Positions 39,278-48,507 are shown, numbered from the stretch's first letter. The stretch: 64,000 nt of DNA from Geobacillus thermodenitrificans subsp. thermodenitrificans DSM 465 (GCF_000496575.1 NZ_AYKT01000003.1:27438-91437); one strand, 5' to 3'. The notes: generated by a model from the letters alone, not told the origin. A program made the numbers and translations.

Positions 39278-39686
39278 GATTCTCTCCCCTTTTAGCCGCC
39301 CGCCACGTTTGGATTCCAACAAGCGGCGAAATCAAATGCATCAGGCCATTAGGCAGCCGTCAAGAAGTGAAAAGTGATGCTCCCGCCCGCGGGCTGCCCG
39401 GTTGGCGATAAAGACGTTCATTCCCATTTGTATTGTAGCAAACATTTCCAAAGGAAAATAGGGGTTTTTCTCATCAGGCTAGTGAAAAACGATCATTCCC
39501 TGCCGTACAGCGGTTTTCAAAGGAAGCGAAGGTGAACCTTTCCATTGCAGAAGCTGTCTTTTTGATCCGTATTCCTCATCCAATCACCAGCCTTTACAGT
39601 GCGGCAGCAGGAACCCGCTGTTTGGCAAACCGATATAAGACGCCTGTATGTTCCGGTTCGACCGCATGGACGCGGGCAGCAGGCAC
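39278..39686. other. Intergenic region, nothing convincing
   Basis: About 410 bases between two minus-strand genes. A short open run near 39610-39670 (-) reads HAVEPEHTGVLYRFAKQ but has no start and no recognisable family. Confidence 0.4.
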
Positions 39687-41810
39687 TCAATGAAACAACT
39701 TACTCTCAGCGACTTTTTCTTTGAACACCCGCATCCATCGGCTAAGCGGAGCTTGGAACGACAGGCCGGCTAAAAGCGCTGCGACCGCGAACAAACAGAG
39801 TCGCACCACATCGCGCCTCACGTTTTCCCATACGATGCCACCAACCGCCTCGCGCATCAAATCAATTGCGTACGTAAACGGCAACCAAGGATTCAACAGG
39901 CGAAAAAATGGGGGAATCAGCTCAACAGGGTACGTTCCCCCTGCTCCAGCGATTTGCAAGACAAGCAGGATAATCGCCATCGCTTTTCCCACATTGCCAA
40001 ACAAAGACACCAAAGTAAAAATAATGACCGTAAATACCATGCCGGCCAGCAGGCCGAACATCACAAACCAGTGCGGATCACGAATGAAAATGTGAGGCAA
40101 AAACATGGCTGCACCAACCGTAACGACAAACGCCTGCAATAGATTGAGCGTCCAAAATGTGAGCAGTCGGCCGATATACATCGCTCGTGCCGTATTGCCG
40201 TTTTCTCTAAATGGGTCAATCACTAGCACTGAAACAAGCAACAACCCTCCAACCCAAATCGCTAGCACCGTATAAAACGGATTCATGCCCGATCCATAGT
40301 TCGGCAGCGGAAAGAGACGATAAGTTTTGACATCGACCGGATGGGCTAAAAAGGCACCTTTCGCCTGCGGATCTTGTTTCAATAAGTGGATGAGTTCATT
40401 GATGTCCGTTTCTGATTTCATTTTGGCGACTAACGCCGTCAATTCGCTAACATGGCGGGCAAGAAACGGATACTCCGTTTTTGCCGCCGTCAACCACTGT
40501 TCGGTTGCCTTAAGGTCACGGTCGGCGTTCGTAAATAGACGTTCAAGTCGAGAAATGACTCCAGCCATGTTTTCAAGTCTTTGCTTCGTCTGCTGAAAGA
40601 GCGGCGCCATTTCCGCCCATTTCGTTTGGATGAGCGGCAACGCCTGTTGTTCGTATGCTTGCCGAACGCCTTTCACAGCAGCGTCCACAGCCGCAGCTTG
40701 CGTTTGAACATGTTCAACTATCGTTTCAAATGATTGCCCAGCCGGTCTCATTGCCATGTCTTGCATGTCCGCAAACGTCTGACGCAAACGAATCAGCGCA
40801 TTCCTTAGATGAGCAGGGCGATCGATATCCGCAGCTCCTTCTAGCCGATGCAGTGCATCGTCCAACTGGGACAAAAGCTGTTCGCCATCTGTTGCTATTG
40901 CCTTGCCGGTTGCTGCCCACCGTTCGAAATCATCATCAGAACGAGGCGGGGCAGCTGCCCACTGTTCCAACGAAACAGTGAGCTCTTCAAGAGTGCGCAG
41001 CCACGCTTCAGTCGGTGCCATAAACAGCCGGGGAGTTTCCTTTGTTTGAGCAAAAAAACGTCCCGCCCCATCCAGCCACTCTCTCCCTTGATTGACTACC
41101 TGTTCCGCTTTCGGCAACAGCTGTTCTGCTCGTTGGATGAACTGCCTTGCCTGTGCAGCGTCACGACTGGCTTTATCGAGCTGCCTCTCAATTGTCGGCA
41201 AATCGTTTTGCAGTCGAAACAATAGCGTTTCAAAATGACGAATATCCGGGAGCTGTTGCTCAAGCGTCACTCCTGCTTCATGGAATAAGGAAAACAGCAC
41301 TGTGTTGACAATCGCTGTAAACTCATCCCCGACTTGCGCCGACAGCGTGCTGACCCCGCGTTCAGTAATTTTCGGTACGATGGCGTTTCGTTTGTCGTTT
41401 TCATAGTAATGAATCACAGCTCGCTTTGGCCGGTCGCGGACAATGGTCGCCAAGTTGGCGGAAAAATCCTCGGGGATGACGATCGTCGCAAAATAGTCCC
41501 CTTTTCGTACGCCCTCCATTCCTTTGGCCTTTGTGACAAACTGCCAACCGAGGCGATGGTTGTTTCGAAGTGCGTTGATGATTTCTTTACCGGCATGGAA
41601 TCGATGGCCGGCTAATTCCGCTCCACGGTCTTCATTGACGACACCAACGCGCAAGTTCACCGTATTATCATAAGGATCCAATGAGGCCTCCACATTGATC
41701 CATGCATAAAGCGATGGGAGAACGATCAGTCCGGCAGCCAATACAGCCGCGGCCCAATTGGTCGTCAGCTGCTTCAAATCGCTCATGTATATGGACAGAG
41801 CTTTTCTCAT
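39687..41810 (-). CDS. YhgE/Pip-domain membrane protein
   Basis: A large membrane protein of about 707 residues in the YhgE/Pip (phage infection protein) family. The N-terminal helix (WAAAVLAAGLIVLPSLYAWINVEASLDPYDNT) with its following LRVGVVNEDRGA is the family signature. A long extracellular helical region (about 180-480) carries coiled-coil stretches, and five to six C-terminal helices follow (YTVLAIWVGGLLLVSVLVI onward), as in ABC-2 permeases. The start at 41810 (MRKALSIYMSDLKQL) fits the family; the longer frame adds 28 unrelated residues. Role uncertain; in other Firmicutes such proteins are phage receptors or secretion-linked. Confidence 0.88.
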   Translation of the reverse strand: MRKALSIYMSDLKQLTTNWAAAVLAAGLIVLPSLYAWINVEASLDPYDNTVNLRVGVVNEDRGAELAGHRFHAGKEIINALRNNHRLGWQFVTKAKGMEGVRKGDYFATIVIPEDFSANLATIVRDRPKRAVIHYYENDKRNAIVPKITERGVSTLSAQVGDEFTAIVNTVLFSLFHEAGVTLEQQLPDIRHFETLLFRLQNDLPTIERQLDKASRDAAQARQFIQRAEQLLPKAEQVVNQGREWLDGAGRFFAQTKETPRLFMAPTEAWLRTLEELTVSLEQWAAAPPRSDDDFERWAATGKAIATDGEQLLSQLDDALHRLEGAADIDRPAHLRNALIRLRQTFADMQDMAMRPAGQSFETIVEHVQTQAAAVDAAVKGVRQAYEQQALPLIQTKWAEMAPLFQQTKQRLENMAGVISRLERLFTNADRDLKATEQWLTAAKTEYPFLARHVSELTALVAKMKSETDINELIHLLKQDPQAKGAFLAHPVDVKTYRLFPLPNYGSGMNPFYTVLAIWVGGLLLVSVLVIDPFRENGNTARAMYIGRLLTFWTLNLLQAFVVTVGAAMFLPHIFIRDPHWFVMFGLLAGMVFTVIIFTLVSLFGNVGKAMAIILLVLQIAGAGGTYPVELIPPFFRLLNPWLPFTYAIDLMREAVGGIVWENVRRDVVRLCLFAVAALLAGLSFQAPLSRWMRVFKEKVAESKLFH

Positions 41811-41900
41811 AACGGATCCGCTTTCCTTTCTTCGATGATAGATGACCTTTGTTAGTATGAGCGAATCCATGAAAACTAAACGAAACTGGGCCACTTATGT

Positions 41901-42335
41901 TCATTTACGGAAAAAAAGCCAAAGCGCCAAAAATAGAAAGCCTAGGGCGGCTAGGCGCGTCAGATCAAACGGAATGCGCTGTCCGCCGAACAAACCAAAA
42001 TGGTCAATCATCGAACTCATCACAAGCTGTCCGGCGATCACGGCAATCAACGAATTGGCCACGCCAACTTTCGGAACGATCAGCACGATGACAAATACGT
42101 AAAAGGCGCCGAGAATGCCGCCCAGCAGCTGCCATTTCGGCACAGAAAACATGGCCAGCAACTCGCCTTTTCCGAAAAACAATTGCACTAAAAATAAAAC
42201 GATCGTTCCGATGAAAAATGAAACGAACGACCCTTCCAACACCCCGACCCGCCTGCCAAGGCCGCCGTTCACCCCTGCCTGTATGGAGACGGCCATCCCG
42301 GCCGCTAGAGCCATCAGCATCCATAGCCACTTCAT
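41901..42335 (-). CDS. DMT-family (YdcZ/DUF606) membrane protein
   Basis: A 144-residue five-helix membrane protein of the DUF606/YdcZ group. The N-terminal MALAAGMAVSIQAGVNGGLGRRVG and the later GGILGAFYVFVIVLIVPKVGVANSLIAVIAGQL are the two conserved elements. Such half-size proteins usually act as dimers or in pairs; only one copy is here. Substrate unknown. Confidence 0.85.
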   Translation of the reverse strand: MKWLWMLMALAAGMAVSIQAGVNGGLGRRVGVLEGSFVSFFIGTIVLFLVQLFFGKGELLAMFSVPKWQLLGGILGAFYVFVIVLIVPKVGVANSLIAVIAGQLVMSSMIDHFGLFGGQRIPFDLTRLAALGFLFLALWLFFRK

Positions 42336-42655
42336 CTGTCTTTTATCCTCCCCTTTTCGCTATCCTTCTTCGACAAACGTCCACCTCGGCTTAAAGAAGC
42401 ACGGACTGTCGCTTCTTTTACCCGCATCATCTAACTTGAATGCCCCTTCTTGCCAACCAAATCTAGCGTTCATGCAGCGGAAGCAAGCGCATTTCCCCAA
42501 TATCGGTAAAAGTATTTGACATGGCGATGAAAAATCCTTCTTTTCGCCCAAACGAAAAGGAGAGGATACAAAAAACAGACGAATCTTCATGACAAAGATC
42601 CGTCTGCATGTCTGTCAATCTGAGTTCACCAACAAAAGGGAATGATTCATTTATC
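42336..42655. other. Intergenic region, no supported gene
   Basis: About 320 bases. Minus-strand frames here (such as 42463-42690) overlap the next gene's end and have no ribosome binding site or domain. Confidence 0.4.
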
Positions 42656-43234
42656 TTAGCGAGTCGTTGGTTCATTTGGCGTTGTAGCAACGAACAGGCG
42701 CAGCGACCAAAAAGCAGCGAGCACGATGGCTAACGCGATCATCATGCGGCCGAGTGCATTTTGTTGGCTGAGCAAGTAGCTGTTGCACACACGTACTGGC
42801 ACAGATAAATACAACCAGCCCATGACAACGAGCATCGAAATCGCGTTCGTATGAACGATGCCGCGGGCGATCGGGTGAAGCCGTTTCCAGCTTAACGATA
42901 GCGGCATCCCTACAAGTAGCGGCAACATCATCCATTTGGCAAGCCGTAGCAACGGTTCGTTCAACGAAGCATCTACCGAACGCGGCAATAGCCAAAAAGT
43001 GAGGACGCTGATGGCCAACAGTAATCCAGGCAAGCCGTTTTCGTTCCAACAGTTGAGCCATTCGATGAAACGGCGGGGCAACGCGAAACCAAACAGCCAG
43101 CCGGCTACCACCAGCACGGGAATTTGCCCGAGCATGACGCCAATCATTGATGATTCCATCCAACGCAACACCGGCGGCAGCACGAGTATCGCCATGAAGA
43201 AAGCCCCGCCAACTGCATATCGTTTTCCACTCAC
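42656..43234 (-). CDS. Membrane protein of the oxidase cluster, unknown role
   Basis: A 192-residue membrane protein with about six helices, resembling in length and spacing the DUF1404-type proteins found near terminal oxidases (recognition is weak). His residues that might bind metal or haem occur in KRLHPIARGIVHTNAIS. Its GTG overlaps the TGA of the Sco gene by four bases, so it belongs to the same operon. A role in assembly or as an extra subunit of the haem-copper enzyme is inferred from position. Confidence 0.65.
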   Translation of the reverse strand: MSGKRYAVGGAFFMAILVLPPVLRWMESSMIGVMLGQIPVLVVAGWLFGFALPRRFIEWLNCWNENGLPGLLLAISVLTFWLLPRSVDASLNEPLLRLAKWMMLPLLVGMPLSLSWKRLHPIARGIVHTNAISMLVVMGWLYLSVPVRVCNSYLLSQQNALGRMMIALAIVLAAFWSLRLFVATTPNEPTTR

Positions 43235-43866
43235 TTTTTCACCACCTTAGAGGACGCCTCTTTGGCCAGCAGGTGATTCAGTTCAGCGATGACCGCTTGC
43301 GGATTGTTGTAATCAAAAATGCGGACGAGCCGCCTTTTTTTGTCGAGCAAATAAAACGCCGCGTTATGTTCATACCCGCCTTTTCCATCGGGGATCACAA
43401 TGACTCCCATCATGTTTAATAGCCGTTGAAGTTCCCGCTCGTTTGGTACACGAGCCATACGCCAAGTGACGCCATCTGCCCCATAATGATGGGCGTGATG
43501 CATCAACATCTCCGGGGTATCGTTTTGGCTGTCGAAACTAATACTTAAAAACGAAAGACGATGACTATGCGGAGACTGGCGAATGGCATCATAAATGCGG
43601 CGCAAGTTCATCTCAACAACCGGGCACACATCGCTGCACCTTGTATATATAAAAGTGGCTAAAACCCATTGGCCGCGCTGATCTTGCCAAGAAAACGTAT
43701 GACCGTTTTGATCCTCCAACTGAACGGCCGGAAGCAGTTTTGGCTCTTGCAAGATAGCAAGACGACGGGCGGTTTCGCTCGTAAACGCGCGAAACCCGTC
43801 CGTCCCGTGCCATAGAAGTCCAAACCCAAAAACAAGGGTGAGGACAATTGCTATGGTGTTACGCAC
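43231..43866 (-). CDS. Sco-family copper chaperone
   Basis: A thioredoxin-fold protein of about 211 residues with an N-terminal membrane anchor (IAIVLTLVFGFGLLW). The Cu-binding motif is YTRCSDVCPV (Cys-x3-Cys), and the third ligand is His in GGYEHNAAFYLLD. Family members deliver copper to the CuA centre of oxidase subunit II. The GTG at 43866 is preferred because AGGTGGGG lies five bases upstream; a TTG at 43881 lies before that. It overlaps the end of the subunit I gene by eight bases. Confidence 0.9.
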   Translation of the reverse strand: MRNTIAIVLTLVFGFGLLWHGTDGFRAFTSETARRLAILQEPKLLPAVQLEDQNGHTFSWQDQRGQWVLATFIYTRCSDVCPVVEMNLRRIYDAIRQSPHSHRLSFLSISFDSQNDTPEMLMHHAHHYGADGVTWRMARVPNERELQRLLNMMGVIVIPDGKGGYEHNAAFYLLDKKRRLVRIFDYNNPQAVIAELNHLLAKEASSKVVKK

Positions 43867-45307
43867 GCGGCCCCACCTCAATATTTTGCTTTGCCTGAAC
43901 GATGATCACGGAAACGAAAAAGCGGTAAAGGAACACCGTGACCGCGGCGATAATGACAACGGCAAACACTGCTCCCATGCGGTCATACGGGACCCATTCC
44001 GGAAAATGCACAGCCCACCGCCGCGGTGCACTCACTTTACCGGAAAGCAAGAACGTGCCGCATAAACTGAGGAAGAAAACCGTATACACCCAGAAGCTGA
44101 CCATATCCGCATAGCCGATTTTTCGCTCATTTCCGCGAATGAAATAATACATAAAACCGAATAACATAGAAACCGCGCCGACTCCCATATACATATGGAA
44201 ATGTCCTGGCACCCATTTCGTGTTGTGCATCACATGGTTGATGACGATGGTCGCATCCGCAATCGCCGGTATAACGCCCGCAACCCAGCCGAACATTGAA
44301 AGGAAGATGAAGCTTGACGCCATATCCCATTCAATGCCGGAACGATAGACGATCATTAACGCGCCAAAGGCGGTCACGACCAAAACTGGCAAGCCATTCA
44401 AATAGGAAAATACTTGTCCGATAATCAACATCCATTTCGGCATGACAAAGTCCATCAATAAATGGTGCGGATAAACGATAATCGTAAACAACGTCGACAT
44501 GTTCCACGCAATAAGGAAAATTTTGTATGATTTCCATGGACGATTTGTATATTTTGGCAAAATTTCATATACAACGATTACTCCCATGTAAATGACCGAG
44601 TTGGCGAAAATATGTCCGAAGGCGTAAATCAAGTTTTTCGCCAGCAACGGATCCATTTCAATCGATGGTTGAAACAAATTGATTAAGCTCATGACTAGGA
44701 CGCTCGCCCCGACCGTTAAAGAAACGAGATTGACAATCGAAACCATCGTGCTCGCCACTACCGTAGGCGGCGGACCGTAACCTTTCACTTTTCCGAGAAT
44801 TTGCGGCCATCCAAGGCCGTGACCAAGGCTTCCGTATTCGCGAATAATGGCTCGCGACGTATCAAGATAAAGAAGCAAAAAGCTGACACCAATCAGCAAC
44901 ATGCCAATCAAGTACAGGCTCGCTCCTGTTTTCCCCCACATGCCGGCTGACATCGCCGGCAACGGGTACAAAAACGTCCATGCTCCAGCGAAACGGAAGA
45001 CAAAAATACTGATGGCTGTCATCACCGCCCCCGTTAAAAACAACACGAAATGGGTCACAAAAATCGGAAACGATAAACGGACGTACTGGCGCAAAAAGTA
45101 CCACATAACCGCCGACGCAGCAAACGCAGCCGCTCCAACCATAAACGTGCCATGCGCGGTCATCATTTCATAAAATGTATCTTGTCCAAGCGGAATCATC
45201 TTTCCTTGTGCCAACAACATCAACAGCCCAAGCACCATCATAAGCAAAATCGCAATACCGCTGACGAACATGTACAAGGCGGTCATCTTCCGAACGTTCG
45301 CTTCCAT
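43859..45307 (-). CDS. Haem-copper enzyme subunit I (ba3/B family or CuA-NO reductase)
   Basis: Catalytic subunit of 482 residues with about 12 helices. Counted from the ATG at 45307, the haem and CuB ligands are all present: His52 and His371 (low-spin haem), His369 (high-spin haem), His232, His281 and His282 (CuB). The helix that should read GHPxVY reads GHIFANS, so the residue four after His232 is Asn236 and not the cross-linked Tyr of oxygen reductases. NO reductases of this superfamily also lack that Tyr. The product is therefore either an unusual B-family oxidase or a CuA-containing NO reductase. Start follows GGGGAGGGG and overlaps the stop of subunit II. Confidence 0.9.
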   Translation of the reverse strand: MEANVRKMTALYMFVSGIAILLMMVLGLLMLLAQGKMIPLGQDTFYEMMTAHGTFMVGAAAFAASAVMWYFLRQYVRLSFPIFVTHFVLFLTGAVMTAISIFVFRFAGAWTFLYPLPAMSAGMWGKTGASLYLIGMLLIGVSFLLLYLDTSRAIIREYGSLGHGLGWPQILGKVKGYGPPPTVVASTMVSIVNLVSLTVGASVLVMSLINLFQPSIEMDPLLAKNLIYAFGHIFANSVIYMGVIVVYEILPKYTNRPWKSYKIFLIAWNMSTLFTIIVYPHHLLMDFVMPKWMLIIGQVFSYLNGLPVLVVTAFGALMIVYRSGIEWDMASSFIFLSMFGWVAGVIPAIADATIVINHVMHNTKWVPGHFHMYMGVGAVSMLFGFMYYFIRGNERKIGYADMVSFWVYTVFFLSLCGTFLLSGKVSAPRRWAVHFPEWVPYDRMGAVFAVVIIAAVTVFLYRFFVSVIIVQAKQNIEVGPRA

Positions 45308-45846
45308 TATTTCCCCTCCCCTTCTTGGGACGGCACGACGGTAATGGTCGCCGTCATCACATGGTGGCCGATGCCACAATATTCTAAACAAAGTACTTGA
45401 TACGTCCCCGGCTTCTCAAACGTGTAATACATCGTATTGGTATACTTCGGCATGGCTTGCGTCTGGGCCAACAGTTCCATGTTTTCATCATAAATGCCGA
45501 CTCCGTGATTGACATCTACGCTCGTCACTTGAAAGGCGATCGGCTCACCGACACGAAATTCATTTCGGCTTAATACAAAACCAAATTGCCGCGCTTCCAC
45601 TTGAACAACGGTCGGATCGGCAGCATGCGCTGGCCTTTCAAACGGCAAATCGCGCAGCGTATAAAACGTCGCTAGACCCATGGCCGCAATGACGACCAAA
45701 AACCATACATTCCGGATCCGATAGCCTTTTTTCTGAATTGGCTCATATTCGGCGCGCTGGCCGGAATGAGCGACGACGTATAAAAAAACGAAAATGACAA
45801 ACAAGATGAAAACAACGGAGATGACCCACGCTGCTTGTTGGTACAT
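45307..45846 (-). CDS. Haem-copper enzyme subunit II with CuA domain
   Basis: A 179-residue electron-entry subunit. Two N-terminal membrane helices (about 6-26 and 47-64) are followed by an external cupredoxin domain. The CuA ligands are complete: His114 (DVNHGVGI), then Cys153, Glu155, Cys157, His161 and Met164 in CLEYCGIGHHVM. One helix is usual for ba3 subunit II, so two is a small oddity. The start at 45846 fits the family; an upstream ATG adds 17 unrelated residues. The stop TAA shares its last A with the ATG of subunit I. Electrons should come from cytochrome c or a like donor. Confidence 0.93.
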   Translation of the reverse strand: MYQQAAWVISVVFILFVIFVFLYVVAHSGQRAEYEPIQKKGYRIRNVWFLVVIAAMGLATFYTLRDLPFERPAHAADPTVVQVEARQFGFVLSRNEFRVGEPIAFQVTSVDVNHGVGIYDENMELLAQTQAMPKYTNTMYYTFEKPGTYQVLCLEYCGIGHHVMTATITVVPSQEGEGK

Positions 45847-45905
45847 GGCTATCCATTCCCCCTTTTCCCTCGTCAAGATAGTTTCACTATAGGGCATGGT
45901 AGCGT

Positions 45906-46013
45906 TTTCTCACAGTTAACTTCATCACAAAACAGACAATTTTTCTCACAATTTGGATTTTTTTGTCTGATGTGATAGAGTACACAGTTATGTGACAGCG
46001 GACTTGCTATAAT
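45906..46013. promoter_or_regulatory. Divergent control region of the haem-copper operon and ctaA-like gene
   Basis: Between the divergent starts lie three TGTGA-type elements read on the minus strand (TGTGAGAAAA at about 45905-45914, TTTTGTGATGAA at 45921-45932, TTGTGAGAAAAA at about 45941-45952). They resemble ResD or CRP/FNR half-sites. TGTGATAGAGTACACA (45971-45986) is one mismatch from the TGTGA-N6-TCACA box. For ctaA, TGCTATAAT (46005-46013) is an extended -10. Oxygen or NO control is inferred. Confidence 0.5.
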
Positions 46014-46036
46014 GGGAGAAATGGTGTTAGGGGGGA

Positions 46037-46972
46037 ATGGAGATGAAATCGTTGGCTTTTTGGACCCTATGTACGACGTACTTTCTCATTGTATTTGGCG
46101 GGTATGTAGCGTCCTCGAATTCAGGAATGGGGTGTGGCCCCGACTGGCCGCTTTGCAACGGGGTGCTCATCCCGGTGTTAAAAGGAGCGACGCTGATCGA
46201 GTACGCCCATCGATTGATCGGCGCTTTGCTCGCGCTGTTGACGGTGATGCTTTGCCTTCGCTTATGGCGCTCTTCCCGAAGTGGAACGGATCGTTTTGTT
46301 TCAGCGGCCGCTGCGGTTTTGCTTGCCATCCAAATTATACTAGGGGCTTTCGTCGTTTGGTTTGACCTCCCGCCTATCGTCGTCACGACTCATTTCTTCA
46401 TCGCGTTTCTCTTTTTAGGCTGTCTCCTTTGGATTTGGCGGCGCGCTCATCATTCTCCACACCTGCACCAACCAGTCAAGCGGACATCTATTGGAATAGA
46501 GGCGAAACGGCATATCCATCTTCTTTTCGTTTTGTTGGCAGCTACGTTGCTGCTTGGCGCCTATGTGAAACATCAACATTACGGTCTGTCATGCGGATGG
46601 CTGACATGCGGAAAACAACTATGGCCGTCCAATGAAGCCCAAATGTGGCAAACCGCCCATCGAACCGCCGCTGCTGCGACGGTGTTGTATACCATTTGGA
46701 CGGCTTTTGTTGCGCACAAGCGCCGCTGGGGGCGCCCGCTAGAGCGACGACTCCTTTTGGCTGCAGCAGTCGGACTGCTGCAAGTAGTGATCGGAGTGAT
46801 CACCGTTGCGACAGAAATTCGTCTTTCCTGGGCGATCATCCATTTGGCCGTCGGCACATGGCTCGCCTTGCTGTTGATCGACCTTAACATCTACTTACAT
46901 ATGTCTGTGTTAACAAGAAGATCGTCTGTCCCTAGACGGATGGGGGAACACCCCCGAACGCCCGCCCGTTAG
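46037..46972 (+). CDS. ctaA: Haem A synthase CtaA/Cox15 family
   Basis: Eight-helix membrane protein of 311 residues that turns the haem O methyl group into formyl to make haem A. The four conserved His are in EYAHRLIGALLAL, VVTTHFFIAFL, WQTAHRTAAAA and WAIIHLAVGTWL. Cys pairs are in MGCGPDWPLCNG and LSCGWLTCGKQ, as in the Bacillus type. GGGGGGAATGGAG precedes the ATG. It is divergent from the haem-copper operon. Its presence argues that the partner enzyme may hold haem A, which bears on the NO reductase question. Confidence 0.9.
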   Translation: MEMKSLAFWTLCTTYFLIVFGGYVASSNSGMGCGPDWPLCNGVLIPVLKGATLIEYAHRLIGALLALLTVMLCLRLWRSSRSGTDRFVSAAAAVLLAIQIILGAFVVWFDLPPIVVTTHFFIAFLFLGCLLWIWRRAHHSPHLHQPVKRTSIGIEAKRHIHLLFVLLAATLLLGAYVKHQHYGLSCGWLTCGKQLWPSNEAQMWQTAHRTAAAATVLYTIWTAFVAHKRRWGRPLERRLLLAAAVGLLQVVIGVITVATEIRLSWAIIHLAVGTWLALLLIDLNIYLHMSVLTRRSSVPRRMGEHPRTPAR

Positions 46973-47245
46973 ACATCAAATATCAACCGAACAAAAGGCG
47001 AAGTCAACGCCAACGAGGGAAACGAGAACAACTGCCCACACCGGCCATTCCGAAAAATAGCCAAGGTGAGCCATCAGTCCGCCAAACGACGTCAAACCGA
47101 GGCAGCGGCGTGATTCCGACCTCACAGACGGAGCCGAGCTTGCCTGTTTGCTGGTTGACCTCAATAGCCATCTATCTCGGCCCTTCCGTTTGTGAGATGG
47201 TCATGCTACAATCATATCATCATTGACAAGAGGAGAGAGAACATC

Positions 47246-47749
47246 ATGAACGTTCGAATGCTGGCAACAAACGGGTTAATCGCCGCTGTGTATATAGCGG
47301 TGACGATGCTCATCCAGCCGTTTGGCTTTACGAACATTCAGTTTCGCGCATCAGAACTATTAAACCACTTAGTCGTATTTCGCAAAACATACGCCATCGG
47401 CATCGTGCTTGGCGTCTTTTTCGCCAATTTATTTTTCTCACCGATCGTTGCGTATGATCTTGTATTTGGCGTCGGCCAATCGGTGTTGGCGCTTCTCATC
47501 ACAATTGTTTCTATGCGCTATATTGAGAACGTTTGGGCTCGTATGGCGATCAATACGTTGTCGTTTACTGTCACCATGGGCATCATCGCCCTCGAACTGA
47601 AACTGGCGCTCGGCTTCCCATTTTGGCTCACATGGCTGACGACAGCCATCGGCGAGTTTGTCGTCATGGCAATCGGCGCGCCGATCATGTATGCTGTTGG
47701 CCGCCGTTTGGCACCGGGGATGTTCGATTCTGTCCATCAAAGCCGTTAG
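47246..47749 (+). CDS. queT: QueT-family transporter (predicted queuosine precursor)
   Basis: A 167-residue, roughly six-helix membrane protein of the QueT family (energy-coupling-factor S component). The N-terminal segment NGLIAAVYIAVTMLIQPFGFTNIQFRASELLNHLVVF is the family signature, with GVFFANLFFSPIVAYDLVFGVGQS after it. It is predicted to import a queuosine precursor with an ECF module encoded elsewhere. AAGAGGAGAGAG precedes the ATG. I looked for a preQ1 riboswitch in the leader and did not find one. Confidence 0.87.
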   Translation: MNVRMLATNGLIAAVYIAVTMLIQPFGFTNIQFRASELLNHLVVFRKTYAIGIVLGVFFANLFFSPIVAYDLVFGVGQSVLALLITIVSMRYIENVWARMAINTLSFTVTMGIIALELKLALGFPFWLTWLTTAIGEFVVMAIGAPIMYAVGRRLAPGMFDSVHQSR

Positions 47750-47812
47750 CAGCTCGTCTCGTTTGGCACAGCATATAGAGTGCCCGCCCTGTTAAATGGT
47801 GCATTCTTCATA

Positions 47813-47848
47813 GGCCCGCAAAGAAGGTGTTTACCAACTTTGCGGGCC
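47813..47848. terminator. Terminator-like hairpin after queT
   Basis: GGCCCGCAAAG and CTTTGCGGGCC form a perfect 11-pair stem. No strong T-run, so attribution is moderate. Confidence 0.65.
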
Positions 47849-47864
47849 TCAACATCTATTTTGA

Positions 47865-48122
47865 CTATGGCATCGAACGAGTGGCCCATTCAATGAGCAG
47901 GGAAACAACGGCAAGCAAGCTGACTCCTGCTGTCATCATTTTCAGCATGCCTCGCCATCTTGGCGATATGGATCTCCCCATACGAAGAACGGCAAGGCTG
48001 ACAGCGATTGCGCCACCCCATATGAAGAGGCCAACTGGGGTAACAAGCTGGCGCCAATCGCTGATCCAATAGTAGATGACGGCCGCCTGACAGGCGAGCA
48101 GTACATACACGATGATTCTCAT
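47865..48122 (-). CDS. Small three-helix membrane protein
   Basis: An 85-residue protein with helices at IIVYVLLACQAAVIYYWI, TPVGLFIWGGAIAVSLAVL and MMTAGVSLLAVVSLLIEWA. The start at 48122 has GGGGGAGAG six bases upstream. No family recognised; single gene. Confidence 0.65.
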   Translation of the reverse strand: MRIIVYVLLACQAAVIYYWISDWRQLVTPVGLFIWGGAIAVSLAVLRMGRSISPRWRGMLKMMTAGVSLLAVVSLLIEWATRSMP

Positions 48123-48193
48123 GGCTCTCCCCCTATCTAACCGAAGTGCTGAACGGTTGGAATGAGCGGCGCCGGTTGTTCCACTCTTCTTAC

Positions 48194-48352
48194 TCACTCA
48201 AAGCTATGCCGACAAATTCCGGTGACAATGATAGCAAAGCCGAGCAACGCTCACCGGTTCGGAAACGGAGCTGACAAGAACAGCACCTCGACCTCGCCAA
48301 TGATGTCAAAAAAGAATGGAACAACAAGGCCGATGGCTGTTTCTTGCATCGA
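48194..48352 (-). pseudogene. Possible C-terminal scrap of a DMT-type transporter
   Basis: Reading the minus strand from about 48352: ETAIGLVVPFFFDIIGEVEVLFLSAP, then a TGA within the next segment, then ALLGFAIIVTGI and the stop at 48194. The layout resembles the last two helices of an EamA/DMT transporter. There is no start and one internal stop. Weak call. Confidence 0.35.
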
Positions 48353-48471
48353 TTCCACCTCTTCTCTATATTATAATTTTGGATTTTGTTGTTTTCATAT
48401 TGATTATTTAGAACATAGTTTTACTTAATACTGGAATGATTATTTTGCCACTTTTGCGGCAACAAACCGTA

Positions 48472-48507
48472 AAAAAAGCGTCCACGCAAGAAGGTGGACG
48501 CGTTTGG
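48472..48507 (-). terminator. Terminator of the beta-oxidation/ABC operon
   Basis: On the minus strand GCGTCCACC and GTGGACGC form a stem followed by TTTTTTTA. It lies about 140 bases after the last gene of the operon. Confidence 0.82.

Noticed and set aside
42463..42690. A 75-codon minus-strand frame after the oxidase cluster.
   Set aside because: It overlaps the end of the 42656 gene in another frame and has no start signal or domain.
47100..47245. A possible preQ1 riboswitch ahead of queT.
   Set aside because: The short leader shows neither the preQ1-I stem with its A-rich tail nor a type II fold.
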